From SZUA-444 sp965226565 (lineage in GTDB: Bacteria; Bacillota; Clostridia; Oscillospirales; Ruminococcaceae), in NCBI GenBank assembly GCA_965226565.1, contig CBDDDI010000005.1, positions 186,001 through 250,000 on the forward strand: a stretch of 64,000 nt of DNA, read 5' to 3'. Below the pieces are notes generated by a model, which worked only from the letters and a program-made list of their open reading frames with translations, did no database searches and was not told where the DNA came from. Position numbers and translations under genes: made by a program. Shown here in pieces: positions 46,693-56,245 of this stretch (position 1 is its first letter; each line of letters opens with the position of its first letter).

Positions 46693-46749
46693 ATTATATA
46701 ACTTTTACAAAACTAAAACTGTCGATTTTGGACAGTGAAAAAAGACGAA
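46693..46749 (-). promoter_or_regulatory. spoIIG promoter region with candidate Spo0A boxes
   Basis: Minus-strand TATAAT at 46693-46698 without a good -35 at 17 bases, as in Spo0A-activated promoters. Upstream is a dyad ACTGTC-N7-GACAGT (46718-46736) whose halves read CTGTCCAAAA (minus) and CTGTCGATTT (plus), near the 0A box core TGNCGAA, and a further AGACGAA (46743-46749, plus) matching it in six of seven positions. Confidence 0.5.
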
Positions 46750-46778
46750 AAAATCTTTTGTATTAATGCACAAAAAAA

Positions 46779-46800
46779 GTCCTTTGCTTTCGCAAAGGAC
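46779..46800 (-). terminator. Intrinsic terminator after the M18 aminopeptidase gene
   Basis: GTCCTTTGC (46779-46787) and GCAAAGGAC (46792-46800) form a perfect nine-pair stem with a GAAA tetraloop on the minus strand, followed by a U tract. Confidence 0.9.
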
Positions 46801-46824
46801 AGGCATATTAAGTTTATATTTTAG

Positions 46825-48231
46825 TTATATTTCAGAAAAGAACACTGAAAATGCTTTATAAGCCATATAAACGTCAACTTTTGAAGTAATCTCGTAAGGA
46901 CCATGCATACAAAGTACTGGCACACCAACATCAATTACATCTACATTAAGATTTGCTATATATGCAGCGACAGTTCCTCCGCCACCTTCGTCAACTTTTC
47001 CAAGTTCTCCTGTTTGCCAAATAACATCTTCTTTATTAAGCATTTTTCTGATTCTTGATACAAATTCAGCAGAAGCATCAGATGTACCTGATTTTCCTCT
47101 TGCACCTGTGTATTTTGTTACAACAACTCCATAATTAAGTTTTGATGCATTATTTTTCTCCATAACCTCAGGATATGTTGGATCCAAAGCAGCATTTACA
47201 TCTGCAGACAAACACTCTGAATTTGAAAGAACAGTTCTTCCTTGAACACCAAACATTTTAGCAAGATCAGCTATATGATATTTCATATATGCACTTTGTA
47301 AACCAGTGTTTCCGTCACTTCCTGTTTCTTCTTTATCGCTCAAAACAGCCATACAAGTTTTAGTTGGATTATTACACTCAAGAATAGCTTTTAATGCAGT
47401 ATAAGCACAAACTCTATCATCTTGGCCATAACCACCAATCATACTTCTGTCAAAACCAATATCTCTAGCTTTAAAATTAGGCACAACTTCAAGTTCTGAA
47501 GAAATAAAATCTTCTTCAGTTATACCATATTTCTTATTCAAAATATCTAAAAGATTCAATTTAACTTTTGAACTAATTTCATCATCTTTAAATGGACGTG
47601 ATCCAATTAAAATATTTAAATCTTCACCTTTAATAGCTTGACCTAAAGGTTTTTTCATTTGTTGTGTTGCCAAATGAGGCAAAAGATCTGTAATACAAAA
47701 TACTGGATCGCTTTCATCTTCACCAATATTTACATTAATCTTGTTACCATCTTTATCAAAAATAACTCCGATTAATGAAAGTGGCATAGAAGTCCATTGA
47801 TATTTCTTTATTCCACCATAATAATGAGTTTTAAAGAAACCAAGTTCTTCATTTTCAAACACAGGATTTTGTTTTAAATCAATTCTTGGTGAATCAATAT
47901 GTGCCGCAGCTATTCTTACACCTTTTGCAATGCTTTCTGTTCCAAAAACAGTAAGAATGATACACTTATTTCTATTAATATAATAGATTTTATCTCCTGC
48001 TTTGTAAGTTTTTGAACAATCGTATTCCTCAAAACCATTTTCTTTTGCAAGTTTTTCTGATTCGTCAACGCACAATCTTTCTGTCTTTCCGTTATCAAGA
48101 AAATTCTTGTAACTCTCGCAAAACTTGTCTGCATTAGAAATACTTTTATCATCTAGTTTTAGATAAGCATTTTTTTTGCCTGTTACAAGTTTCTCTTGCA
48201 ATTTCTTTGCTTCTGATTTTTCTTTGCTCAT
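46825..48231 (-). CDS. M18 family aminopeptidase
   Basis: Zinc aminopeptidase related to aspartyl aminopeptidase, about 468 residues, cytoplasmic. Motifs: AAHIDSPRIDLKQNP near residue 107, GGYGQDDRVCAYTALKA near 265, LSDKEETGSDG near 298 (catalytic Glu) and MHGPYEITSKVDVYM near the C-terminus, which together carry the two-metal site. The ATG at 48231 (MSKEKSEAK) has AGGAGGAG upstream; the frame extends to 48252 without a site. It is the last gene of the prfA-to-peptidase run. Confidence 0.92.
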   Translation of the reverse strand: MSKEKSEAKKLQEKLVTGKKNAYLKLDDKSISNADKFCESYKNFLDNGKTERLCVDESEKLAKENGFEEYDCSKTYKAGDKIYYINRNKCIILTVFGTESIAKGVRIAAAHIDSPRIDLKQNPVFENEELGFFKTHYYGGIKKYQWTSMPLSLIGVIFDKDGNKINVNIGEDESDPVFCITDLLPHLATQQMKKPLGQAIKGEDLNILIGSRPFKDDEISSKVKLNLLDILNKKYGITEEDFISSELEVVPNFKARDIGFDRSMIGGYGQDDRVCAYTALKAILECNNPTKTCMAVLSDKEETGSDGNTGLQSAYMKYHIADLAKMFGVQGRTVLSNSECLSADVNAALDPTYPEVMEKNNASKLNYGVVVTKYTGARGKSGTSDASAEFVSRIRKMLNKEDVIWQTGELGKVDEGGGGTVAAYIANLNVDVIDVGVPVLCMHGPYEITSKVDVYMAYKAFSVFFSEI

Positions 48232-48248
48232 AAATTCTCCTCCTATTA

Positions 48249-48821
48249 TCAACCATATAATTTCTTATATCTATTATAAGATTTGGTAATTTTATTAACA
48301 TAGTGCAATGTTACATCAGATGGTAATGACTTAATATTGTTATTATCATCAAAAACAATGTCATTATTCTCAATCCAAGTCATAGCTTGCGTTATACCTG
48401 CATGATAAGCCATCGCTGCAAACTGCACATTATTAAACTTTTTCATTAAATATGACATCAAATATGCACCATATTTAATACTACATTCAGGCTCATACAT
48501 ATTATTAAAAGTCATCTCTGTAGTGTCATCCATTTTATATTTAACCCATTCAAAAGTATCCGGCATCATTTGCATAAGACCTCTTGCACCAACATCAGAA
48601 GTTGCTTTTTTATTAAAACTACTTTCAGTTTTAATAACAGAATAAATAATATATTTATCAATATTGTATTTTTCTGAATACTCTTCAACTATAGAAGAAT
48701 ATTTTATTTTATATATGTATTGCTTTTGTAAATTTGGAATTAGTTCTGTACAAAATATTGCAGTAATTAATACTGCAATCAAAACAATTCCAATTATAAT
48801 CTTAACTAAGTTTTTACGCAT
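48249..48821 (-). CDS. Membrane-anchored lytic transglycosylase, Slt-like
   Basis: A 190-residue peptidoglycan-cleaving enzyme with one N-terminal TM helix (residues about 6-25) and a lysozyme-like SLT domain: the catalytic Glu in IKTESSFNKKATSDVGARG near residue 64, then LMQMMPDTFEWV and AAMAYHAG near 135. AAGGAG precedes the ATG within the end of coaE, which it overlaps by eight bases. Confidence 0.9.
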   Translation of the reverse strand: MRKNLVKIIIGIVLIAVLITAIFCTELIPNLQKQYIYKIKYSSIVEEYSEKYNIDKYIIYSVIKTESSFNKKATSDVGARGLMQMMPDTFEWVKYKMDDTTEMTFNNMYEPECSIKYGAYLMSYLMKKFNNVQFAAMAYHAGITQAMTWIENNDIVFDDNNNIKSLPSDVTLHYVNKITKSYNRYKKLYG

Positions 48822-49437
48822 TAAAGAGCTCCTTAATTGTGCTAACTACATTTAACGTTTCCTGCTCCAAAGATAATAAATCAAAATCATTTTTAATAAT
48901 CATATCAGATCTTGATAAATAAAATTCATCATCATGTTGTGAATTAAATCTTTGCATTATTGCTTCATCAGAAATTTTATCACGATTTTTAATTCTATTA
49001 AATCTTGTTTCTTGATTTGAAATAACACTAACTATATAATTACAAAAATCATCTACTCTACTTTCAAATAAAGTTGGTGCATCTAATAAAATAGTATTTT
49101 GACCATTTTCACCAAGTTCACGTATTCTTTCAAGAATTTTTGTAGTTATATAAGGATAAATTATTGAATTATAAAGCTTTAATAAATCTCTATCTCCAAA
49201 AACTATCTTAGCCATTTTAGCTCTATCAAGTTCTTCTGTTTTCTCGTCAATACATTCAGGAAAAACATCAAAAATATTTTTTAAACATGCAGTTCCTTTT
49301 CGTGTCACTTCTCTTGCTACATTATCCGCATTAATTATAGCAAAACCATTATTTTTAAATATATCACATACTGTAGTTTTTCCAGAACCACTTTGTCCTG
49401 TTAGCCCTATAACTACAACATTTTTTAAGCTGTTCAT
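48814..49437 (-). CDS. coaE: Dephospho-CoA kinase
   Basis: Last step of CoA synthesis. P-loop GLTGQSGSGKTTVCDIF near residue 11, NADNVAREVTRKG near 36 (substrate Asp) and LLDAPTLFESRVDDFCN near 117. Normal length at 207 residues. It overlaps the Sua5 gene upstream by four bases and the transglycosylase downstream by eight. Confidence 0.95.
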   Translation of the reverse strand: MNSLKNVVVIGLTGQSGSGKTTVCDIFKNNGFAIINADNVAREVTRKGTACLKNIFDVFPECIDEKTEELDRAKMAKIVFGDRDLLKLYNSIIYPYITTKILERIRELGENGQNTILLDAPTLFESRVDDFCNYIVSVISNQETRFNRIKNRDKISDEAIMQRFNSQHDDEFYLSRSDMIIKNDFDLLSLEQETLNVVSTIKELFNA

Positions 49438-50450
49438 ACTTTTATTACCTCATATCCTGCAGCTCGCAATAATCTATTATACACAGCAAGCCCAACCCCA
49501 TCTTTTTGAGGAGATCTAAAAAACACTCTTTTTGCTCCTATTTCATCAAGTTCACGAAGCACACCAAAAAGCTCTTTTGCATTTTCTTCACTTGTATTTC
49601 CATATGTAAGACATGGAAATGGTATTTTCTCTTTATCATAATCAAACACAACACAATATGTGTTTTCACTTAAATTTTTCTCTACATAATCAATAAAAGA
49701 ATTTAAATCTCCATCAATTATTGCAACATCTGCTTTTGGAGAATAATGTTTATACTTCATTCCAGGAGAAGCTACTTTTTCATTCTCACAAACAACATTT
49801 TCTACACCTTTATCAACAACAACTTCTGCAAATTCACTTAAATCTTCAGCAGAAATAAAACCTGGTCTTAAAAGCCTTATTTTATTTTCTTCAAATGAAA
49901 TTACTGTCGACTCAACGCCTACATCACAAATTCCACCATCAATAACAGCTAAAATTGTGCCATCCAAATCATCATGCACATGTTTAGCTGTAGTTGGACT
50001 TGGAAGTCCAGAAATATTAGCAGACGGAGCTGCTAATGGTTTTCCAGACACTTCAATTAATTTTCTTGCTACTTTATGTGCAGGCATTCTTATTCCAACA
50101 GTATCAAGTCCACCACTAGTTTGAACTGGAATAATATCTTTTTTGTTAAAAACCATTGTTAAAGGTCCAGGCCAAAATTTTTCAGCAAGTTTATAAGCAA
50201 TCTTCGGAATATCTTTTGCAATATCATAAATCATATTAAAATCTGAAATATGAACAATAAGTGGATTATCTTGAGGTCTACCTTTTGCTAAAAAAATCTT
50301 TTTAATTGAAGAAGGATTTAAAGCATCTCCTGCTAAACCATAAACAGTTTCAGTAGGAATACCTACAACTTCTCCATTATTAATCAACTCTGCACATTTT
50401 TTTATACTATCATCACTTGAATCTAAAATTACAGTACTATTTTTATTCAT
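49434..50450 (-). CDS. Threonylcarbamoyl-AMP synthase (Sua5/YwlC type)
   Basis: Makes threonylcarbamoyl-AMP for t6A37 modification of tRNAs. The long Sua5 form, 338 residues: N-terminal YrdC domain (GEVVGIPTETVYGLAGDA near residue 26, KGRPQDNPLIVHI near 56, PSANISGLPSPTT near 146) and a C-terminal Sua5 domain after the SPGMKYKHYSPKAD linker near 228, which closes over the active site. It sits right after prfA (three-base gap), the usual prfA-ywlC neighbourhood of Firmicutes. Confidence 0.94.
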   Translation of the reverse strand: MNKNSTVILDSSDDSIKKCAELINNGEVVGIPTETVYGLAGDALNPSSIKKIFLAKGRPQDNPLIVHISDFNMIYDIAKDIPKIAYKLAEKFWPGPLTMVFNKKDIIPVQTSGGLDTVGIRMPAHKVARKLIEVSGKPLAAPSANISGLPSPTTAKHVHDDLDGTILAVIDGGICDVGVESTVISFEENKIRLLRPGFISAEDLSEFAEVVVDKGVENVVCENEKVASPGMKYKHYSPKADVAIIDGDLNSFIDYVEKNLSENTYCVVFDYDKEKIPFPCLTYGNTSEENAKELFGVLRELDEIGAKRVFFRSPQKDGVGLAVYNRLLRAAGYEVIKV

Positions 50451-50453
50451 TTT

Positions 50454-51524
50454 CTATTCCTGCATAGATAATTTTGCTGCTTGATCTGCTGTAGCCAAAG
50501 CATCAAAAACCTCATCTAAATTTCCGTTCAAAATATATTCAAGTCTGTAAATAGTTAATCCTATTCTATGATCACTCAAACGACCTTCTGGATAATTATA
50601 AGTTCTAATTCTTTCTGATCTATCTCCTGTTCCAACTTGAGAACGACGTTCTGAAGCGATCTTATCATTTTGTTGTCTTTGCATATCTTCAAGAATACGA
50701 GAACGCAAAATCTTCATTGCCTTATCTTTATTCTTATGCTGACTTCTTTCATCTTGACACTCAACAACAAGATTTGTAGGCAAATATGTTATTCTTACAG
50801 CTGATTCTGTTTTATTAATATGTTGTCCACCAGCACCACTAGCTCTAAACACATCTATTTTAAGATCTGTTGGATTAATATCAACTTCAACATCATCTGC
50901 TTCAGCAAGAACAGCAACAGTAACAGTTGATGTATGAACTCTGCCTTGTGATTCTGTTTCAGGAACACGTTGAACTCTATGAACTCCACTTTCGTATTTA
51001 AATCTAGAATAAGCACCTTCACCATCTATACTAAATGAAATTTCTTTAAATCCACCAAGTTCAGTTTCATTTGCATTCAAAACTTCCATCTTCCAACCTT
51101 TACTTTCAGCATACATAGTATACATTCTGTAAAGACTATTAGCAAATAATGAAGCTTCTTCTCCGCCAGCTCCACCACGAATCTCAATAATAACGTTTTT
51201 ATCATCATTAGGATCTTTTGGTAATAACAAAATTTTCAATTCTTCTTTTGATTGGTCAATTTTTTCTTTATTTTCTTCATATTCTAATTGAACCATATCT
51301 TTAAAATCTTTATCAAGTCCACCATTATCCAAAAGTTCTTTAGCCTCATCAAAAGCTTCTTGAACCTTTTTATATTCTCGATATTTTTCAATTATTGGTG
51401 ATAAACTTTTATATTCTTTCATCAAATTTTTATATTGTTCATTATCATTTATAACATCAGGATCCATAAGCTTTTCATTTATTTCTTCAAATCGTTCTTC
51501 TAATATTTTTAATTTCTCAAACAT
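50454..51524 (-). CDS. prfA: Peptide chain release factor 1
   Basis: Reads UAA and UAG stop codons. The GGQ loop GAGGQHINKTESAVR near residue 228 and the tripeptide anticodon region near 185 (RVPETESQGR) are clear. The ATG at 51524 (MFEKLKIL) is seven bases after AGGAG; an ATG at 51530 is too close to it. The prmC methyltransferase gene often found next to prfA is absent here. Confidence 0.96.
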   Translation of the reverse strand: MFEKLKILEERFEEINEKLMDPDVINDNEQYKNLMKEYKSLSPIIEKYREYKKVQEAFDEAKELLDNGGLDKDFKDMVQLEYEENKEKIDQSKEELKILLLPKDPNDDKNVIIEIRGGAGGEEASLFANSLYRMYTMYAESKGWKMEVLNANETELGGFKEISFSIDGEGAYSRFKYESGVHRVQRVPETESQGRVHTSTVTVAVLAEADDVEVDINPTDLKIDVFRASGAGGQHINKTESAVRITYLPTNLVVECQDERSQHKNKDKAMKILRSRILEDMQRQQNDKIASERRSQVGTGDRSERIRTYNYPEGRLSDHRIGLTIYRLEYILNGNLDEVFDALATADQAAKLSMQE

Positions 51525-51618
51525 TATCATTCTCCTAATTAATTAAATAAAATTACTTTTGCTTCATCTATCACAGCAAGAAACATCTTGCATAAATTAT
51601 ATATATAAGTAAACAAAA

Positions 51619-51810
51619 CTACAAATCATTTTTTTGTTTAATAATTGATTTGATATTTTTTTCTATTTTAACACGTTCAACCATAAATTCTCTTCCACAT
51701 TTAATACATCTAAGTTTAAAATCCATTCCTGCGCGAAGAACAAGCATGTTATTCGAACCGCAAGGATGTGTTTTTTTCATTACTAAAATATCACCACGAA
51801 TAATATCCAA
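51619..51810 (-). CDS. DUF951 family small zinc-ribbon-like protein
   Basis: A 63-residue conserved Firmicutes protein of unknown role. It has the family pattern of a beta-rich start (RGDILVMKKTHPCG) and a CIKC pair (residues about 35-38) plus one further Cys, and a basic tail. The start is TTG (51810), nine bases after AAAGG. It is followed by prfA after about 95 bases. Confidence 0.85.
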   Translation of the reverse strand: MDIIRGDILVMKKTHPCGSNNMLVLRAGMDFKLRCIKCGREFMVERVKIEKNIKSIIKQKNDL

Positions 51811-52023
51811 ATCAATTATCCTTTCGCACTAAACTTTCACTATTTATATTATAAATATATTTTATAATTATAAATATAAAACATTAATAATTAAAAATTT
51901 AATCTTGTTTTTAATAACAACGAAATCATTATACCATATTTTTATGATTAAAGGCAAATTTTTTCCGTATATTTTTTGTCTTTTTTAAAATAATATAATA
52001 TAACCAAATTTAAGGAGATTCAT

Positions 52024-52377
52024 ATGATAAGAACTTTAACCGCTGAATTTGAAAGCGTTGATCTTGCAGAACTTGCAATAAAAAAAACTAAAGAATTATG
52101 TTCTGGCATAAAAAATGTTAAGATTATTAAAAATAAACCTAATAAAAAAGATTTTTTTGAAGGCAGTAATGCATTATTTAATATTAATGTCTCAAGTTCT
52201 ATGTTACCTTTAAGCTATACTTTTTACAGTCCTAGACAATATTATTCAGAAATAGACAATAACAATAAACAACGAGATACTTCTGTTACAATAGAAATAA
52301 AGTGTACTAATGAAGAACTTGATAGAATTTCTCAAATAATAACTTCTCTTGGAGCAATGAGTGTTAAAAAAATTTAA
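52024..52377 (+). CDS. Small conserved-looking protein of unknown function
   Basis: A 117-residue cytoplasmic protein that I do not recognise. It has no signal or TM helix. The start RTLTAEFESVDLAELAIKK and the end TSVTIEIKCTNEELDRISQIITSLGAM suggest an alpha/beta sandwich of the general type in which a strand is followed by a helix that tracks paired family members (ACT- or ferredoxin-like); this is only a fold guess. AAGGAG lies six bases before the ATG, with an AT-rich promoter-like stretch upstream. The S1-domain gene follows in the same direction. Confidence 0.7.
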   Translation: MIRTLTAEFESVDLAELAIKKTKELCSGIKNVKIIKNKPNKKDFFEGSNALFNINVSSSMLPLSYTFYSPRQYYSEIDNNNKQRDTSVTIEIKCTNEELDRISQIITSLGAMSVKKI

Positions 52378-52460
52378 TACTTAATCATAATGTTTGTACC
52401 TCACACATAAAATTAAAAAACGAGATAACTATGCAAAGCATTAATTATAGGAGGTACAAA

Positions 52461-53381
52461 ATGTCAAAATATTTACCGGAAGGTCAACTAATTCACACTT
52501 TAAAAAATCAAAATGCCCTAAAATCTATTTTTTCACTCCAGGAAGCAATGATTCAAGGCACTATCTTAGAGGCAAGAGTTAAATTATGCGATAGTGAACA
52601 TAATCTCATTGTTGATATTCCTTGTATTAAAGGAATGATTCCAAGGAGTGAAGGAGCGATTGGAATTGACGATGGCACAACAAAAGACATTGCTTTAATT
52701 TCTAAAGTCAACAAACCTATTTGTTTTAAAGTCAAAGAAATTATTAATGATGACAATGGCAATCCTCTTGCTATTCTTTCAAGAAAAGATGTGCAAATTG
52801 AATGTATAAACGAATATATTCAAAATCTAATTCCAGGAAAAGTTATTCCTGTTACTGTAACACATCTTGAACAATTTGGTTGTTTTGTTGATGTAGCATG
52901 CGGCATACCATCTTTAATTCCTATTGATGCAATTTCTATTTCAAGAATTTCTCATCCATCTGACAGATTTAAAACTGGCCAAAACATATTTGTTGTTGTA
53001 AAATCTGTTGAAGATTCAAGAATTTGTCTTTCTCATAAAGAACTACTTGGAACTTGGGAAGAAAACGCTCAAAATTTTAATGTTGGAGAAACAGTAAGCG
53101 GAATAGTTCGTTCTGTTGAAAACTATGGTATATTTATTGAATTAGCTCCAAATCTTGCTGGATTAGCAGAACCAAAAGAAAATGTTGTTGTTGGCCAGCA
53201 TGCAAGTGTTTACATAAAAGCTCTTTTACCTGACAAAATGAAGGTTAAACTTATTATAGTAGACGTATTTGATGCTAAATATCCACCAAAAGAACTTGAT
53301 TATTTTATAACTGATGGAATAATTGATAATTGGATTTATTCAACAACAGATTCAAATAAACTTATTGAAACCGTATTTTAA
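52461..53381 (+). CDS. S1 RNA-binding domain protein
   Basis: A 306-residue protein with three consecutive S1/OB-fold repeats: about residues 30-100, 108-185 (GKVIPVTVTHLEQFGCFVDV) and 200-265 (GETVSGIVRSVENYGIFIEL). It resembles Firmicute S1 homologues shorter than the six-domain ribosomal S1 and probably binds mRNA. The ATG at 52461 has AGGAGG upstream; the frame is open back to 52431 without a site. It ends at a strong terminator shared with hydF. Confidence 0.85.
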   Translation: MSKYLPEGQLIHTLKNQNALKSIFSLQEAMIQGTILEARVKLCDSEHNLIVDIPCIKGMIPRSEGAIGIDDGTTKDIALISKVNKPICFKVKEIINDDNGNPLAILSRKDVQIECINEYIQNLIPGKVIPVTVTHLEQFGCFVDVACGIPSLIPIDAISISRISHPSDRFKTGQNIFVVVKSVEDSRICLSHKELLGTWEENAQNFNVGETVSGIVRSVENYGIFIELAPNLAGLAEPKENVVVGQHASVYIKALLPDKMKVKLIIVDVFDAKYPPKELDYFITDGIIDNWIYSTTDSNKLIETVF

Positions 53382-53417
53382 TTTAAATATCTACATATAA
53401 AAACAATATATTTTTAT

Positions 53418-53446
53418 AAAAAGCGATGAATATTTCATCGCTTTTT
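53418..53446 (+). terminator. Bidirectional intrinsic terminator
   Basis: AAAGCGATGAA (53420-53430) pairs perfectly with TTCATCGCTTT (53434-53444), with a three-base loop and A and T runs on either side; it lies between the convergent S1 and hydF genes. Confidence 0.9.
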
Positions 53447-53450
53447 TTAT

Positions 53451-54635
53451 TTAATATATAATTCTATCGAGCATTTTGTTCATATATGCAATAGCAACTC
53501 CAAAATTAGTTAGCGGAATATTTGCAAGTTCAAATCCTCTTTGTCTTTTAACCATAGTAGTTCTGTTAACCATACAGCCTCCACAATGAATAACCAAACT
53601 ATATCCTTCAAAATCTTCAGCATCTACACAACCAGCAAAAGTTTTTATTTCAACATTTTTACCAGTATATTTTCTCACTAATCTTGGAATTTGTTCTCTA
53701 GCAATATCATCTTCTAAAGGATGATGTGAACAACTTTCTAATATTCCAACTTTATCACCATCAACTAAATTATCTAAAGCAGTTACATTTTCAATTAATA
53801 GTTTTAAATCACCTTTTATTTTAGCCATTAATAACGAAAAAGATGTTAACGGAATATCTTTAGGAATATTTTTATTAACTTCATCAAATATCTGTGAATC
53901 AGTAATAACTAAATCTGGTTTTAACTTCATTTTATTAAAACAATCATCCAAATCTTCCAAATTAATCATCATTGCTCTGCAGCCATTATCAATCAAATCT
54001 CTTAAAACCTGAACTTGAGGAAGAATCAAACGACCTTTTGGAGCTTGGTAATCTTGAGGAATAACCATAAACACCAAATCACCTTTTTTAACAATATCTT
54101 TTGTTAAAATAACTTCATCCGATTTATTTGACATTTTTTTAATCAATTCTTCTTTCAAAGAAATAATATCATCATCTTTAATGTTTATAAAAAGTGGTTT
54201 TACTTCAAATTTATCAAATTTTTCTTTATCAACATTTTCATCAAAAGCATTAACAACAACAATGTAAGGAATGTTAGCTTTTTTCAAAATCTTCTCATGC
54301 TCTTTTTCAACAGCAAAATCTTTACAACGAGAAGACACTACTAAAATTGCAGAATCACAAGATGAAAGTTGTTTAATAGATTTTTTAATTCTTTCACTTC
54401 CAAGTTCTGAATAATCATCTAGTCCAGCAGTATCTATTAAAACAACAGGACCTAATGGCATAAGCTCCATAGGTTTAAATACTGGATCAGTTGTTGTACC
54501 AGCAACTGGAGATGTTATAGAAACATTATGACCTGATAAAGAATTTATTAATGTTGATTTACCAGCATTAGTACTTCCAAAAACTCCAATATGAAGTCTC
54601 ATAGCTTTTGGTGTTTGATTTAGTTCATTTACCAT
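53451..54635 (-). CDS. hydF: [FeFe]-hydrogenase H-cluster maturation GTPase HydF
   Basis: Scaffold and carrier on which the two-iron subcluster is assembled before insertion into HydA. The 394 residues comprise a GTPase domain (G1 GSTNAGKST near residue 20, G3 DTAGLDD near 68), a dimerisation domain and an Fe-S domain with CSH near 306 and HCGGC about 45 residues later, the cluster ligands of HydF. It follows hydG after 14 bases. hydE and the hydrogenase itself are not in the window. Confidence 0.96.
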   Translation of the reverse strand: MVNELNQTPKAMRLHIGVFGSTNAGKSTLINSLSGHNVSITSPVAGTTTDPVFKPMELMPLGPVVLIDTAGLDDYSELGSERIKKSIKQLSSCDSAILVVSSRCKDFAVEKEHEKILKKANIPYIVVVNAFDENVDKEKFDKFEVKPLFINIKDDDIISLKEELIKKMSNKSDEVILTKDIVKKGDLVFMVIPQDYQAPKGRLILPQVQVLRDLIDNGCRAMMINLEDLDDCFNKMKLKPDLVITDSQIFDEVNKNIPKDIPLTSFSLLMAKIKGDLKLLIENVTALDNLVDGDKVGILESCSHHPLEDDIAREQIPRLVRKYTGKNVEIKTFAGCVDAEDFEGYSLVIHCGGCMVNRTTMVKRQRGFELANIPLTNFGVAIAYMNKMLDRIIY

Positions 54636-54649
54636 ACCATAAATCTCCT

Positions 54650-56068
54650 TTAGAATCTAAAATCTCTTTCTCCTTTAAGAATACGGTTTATATATTCAAT
54701 AGCCTTTTCTTTACGAGCAGGTGTTTTAATATTTTCAAGCTGTTCTTCAATAACTTTTTTTGCACTTTCTTTAAATTCTTCATCACCATAATCAGTCGCA
54801 TATTCAGCCAAAGTAATCAAAGCATTAGGCAAACAAATATTATTTATCTTACCAGATTTAGCAAGAGGCATAAATCTATCTCCTGTTCTGCCTTCACGGT
54901 AACATGCTGTGCAAAATGATGGAATATATGAACTATCAACAAGCCACTGCATTATATCATGCAAAGGACGTGTATCATTTATATCAAATTGATTAGTATT
55001 TTCTTTTTCATATTCACTATCACAGTATCCTCCAACAGAAGTTTTTGAACCTCCACTAATTTGAGAAATACCGATTTTTAAAACTTCTTCACGAACTTTT
55101 TGAGATTCTCTTGTAGAAATAATCATTCCTGTATATGGAACAGCAATTCTAATTATAGCTACAATTTTCTTGAATACTTCATCACTAAGTCCGTTACTAA
55201 ATTGTGCTGAATCAACATCATCAGCATCTCTAACTCTTGGAACACTAATAGTATGAGGACCTACACCATATTTAGCTTCCAAATGTTCTGCATGCATAAG
55301 TATACCTGCAAGCTCATATTTATAACGTTCTAGTCCAAATAGAACTCCAATTCCAACATCATCAATTCCGCCTTCCATAGCTCTATCCATAGCTTCAGTA
55401 TGATATTTATAATCATGCTTAGGACCTGTTGGATGAAGTTTTTCATAAGATTCCTTATGATAAGTTTCTTGGAATAATATATATGTTCCAATACCTGCTT
55501 CTTTTAATTTTGTATAATTCTCAACAGTTGTCGCTGCAATATTAACATTAACACGGCGAATTTCACCATTTTTATGTTTTATACTATATATTGTTTTAAT
55601 ACTTTCAAGAACATACTCTAAAGGACTGTTTATAGGATCTTCTCCTGTTTCAAGAGCAAGTCTTTTATGACCCATGTCTTGCAAAGCAATTACTTCATTT
55701 TTAATTTCTTCTTGTGTAAGTTTTTTTCTTGAAATAGTTTTGTTTTTCGCATGATAAGGACAATAAACACAACCATTTACACAATAATTTGAAAGATATA
55801 AAGGAGCAAATAAAACAATTCTATTACCATAAATTCTTTGTTTTATATTATGAGCAATTTCAAATATTTGATCATTTAAATCATCCAACTTACAGGCTAA
55901 TAAAACGCTTGCTTCTCTATGACTAAGTCCTTGAGCATCTTTAGATTTATCTATAATATTTTGAATTAATTCACGATTAGTTGAGTTTTTCTCAGCATAA
56001 TCAAGTGTATCAAGAATTTCTTGATGATTAATAAATTCTTCTGCTTTACTAGATTTAACATCGTACAT
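54650..56068 (-). CDS. hydG: [FeFe]-hydrogenase maturase HydG (tyrosine lyase)
   Basis: Radical SAM enzyme that cleaves tyrosine to supply CO and CN ligands of the H-cluster. In 472 residues the SAM cluster motif NYCVNGCVYC lies near residue 92, and the C-terminal auxiliary cluster motif C-x2-C-x22-C (CTACYREG to INNIC) near 387 has exactly the HydG spacing, which separates it from the related ThiH. AGAGG precedes the ATG. It heads the hydG-hydF operon, with a palindrome in its upstream region. Confidence 0.96.
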   Translation of the reverse strand: MYDVKSSKAEEFINHQEILDTLDYAEKNSTNRELIQNIIDKSKDAQGLSHREASVLLACKLDDLNDQIFEIAHNIKQRIYGNRIVLFAPLYLSNYCVNGCVYCPYHAKNKTISRKKLTQEEIKNEVIALQDMGHKRLALETGEDPINSPLEYVLESIKTIYSIKHKNGEIRRVNVNIAATTVENYTKLKEAGIGTYILFQETYHKESYEKLHPTGPKHDYKYHTEAMDRAMEGGIDDVGIGVLFGLERYKYELAGILMHAEHLEAKYGVGPHTISVPRVRDADDVDSAQFSNGLSDEVFKKIVAIIRIAVPYTGMIISTRESQKVREEVLKIGISQISGGSKTSVGGYCDSEYEKENTNQFDINDTRPLHDIMQWLVDSSYIPSFCTACYREGRTGDRFMPLAKSGKINNICLPNALITLAEYATDYGDEEFKESAKKVIEEQLENIKTPARKEKAIEYINRILKGERDFRF

Positions 56069-56133
56069 ATAAAAAACCTCTTTACTTTTTAGAGCAAATT
56101 AACCAACAAATCAAGAATATAAATCAAGAAATC

Positions 56134-56155
56134 CTTATAACAAATATGTTATAAG
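56134..56155 (-). promoter_or_regulatory. Palindromic operator candidate upstream of hydG
   Basis: CTTATAACA (56134-56142) and TGTTATAAG (56147-56155) are perfect nine-base inverted arms with a four-base centre. A possible minus-strand promoter, TTGTTA (56138-56143), 16 bases, TATATT (56116-56121), overlaps it. No T run follows, so it is not a terminator. Its half-sites are the reverse of the Rex consensus. Confidence 0.5.
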
Positions 56156-56245
56156 TCGTTGTAATCTACTAAATTATGATTTAATTATAATATATTATTG
56201 CATTTAAATAAACTTTCAACATTTTATATCATTAATATGATAACA

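Noticed and set aside
56130..56160. Rex (NADH-sensing) operator upstream of hydG.
   Set aside because: The half-sites are AACA...TGTT, the inverse order of the Rex consensus TGTTAA...TTAACA.
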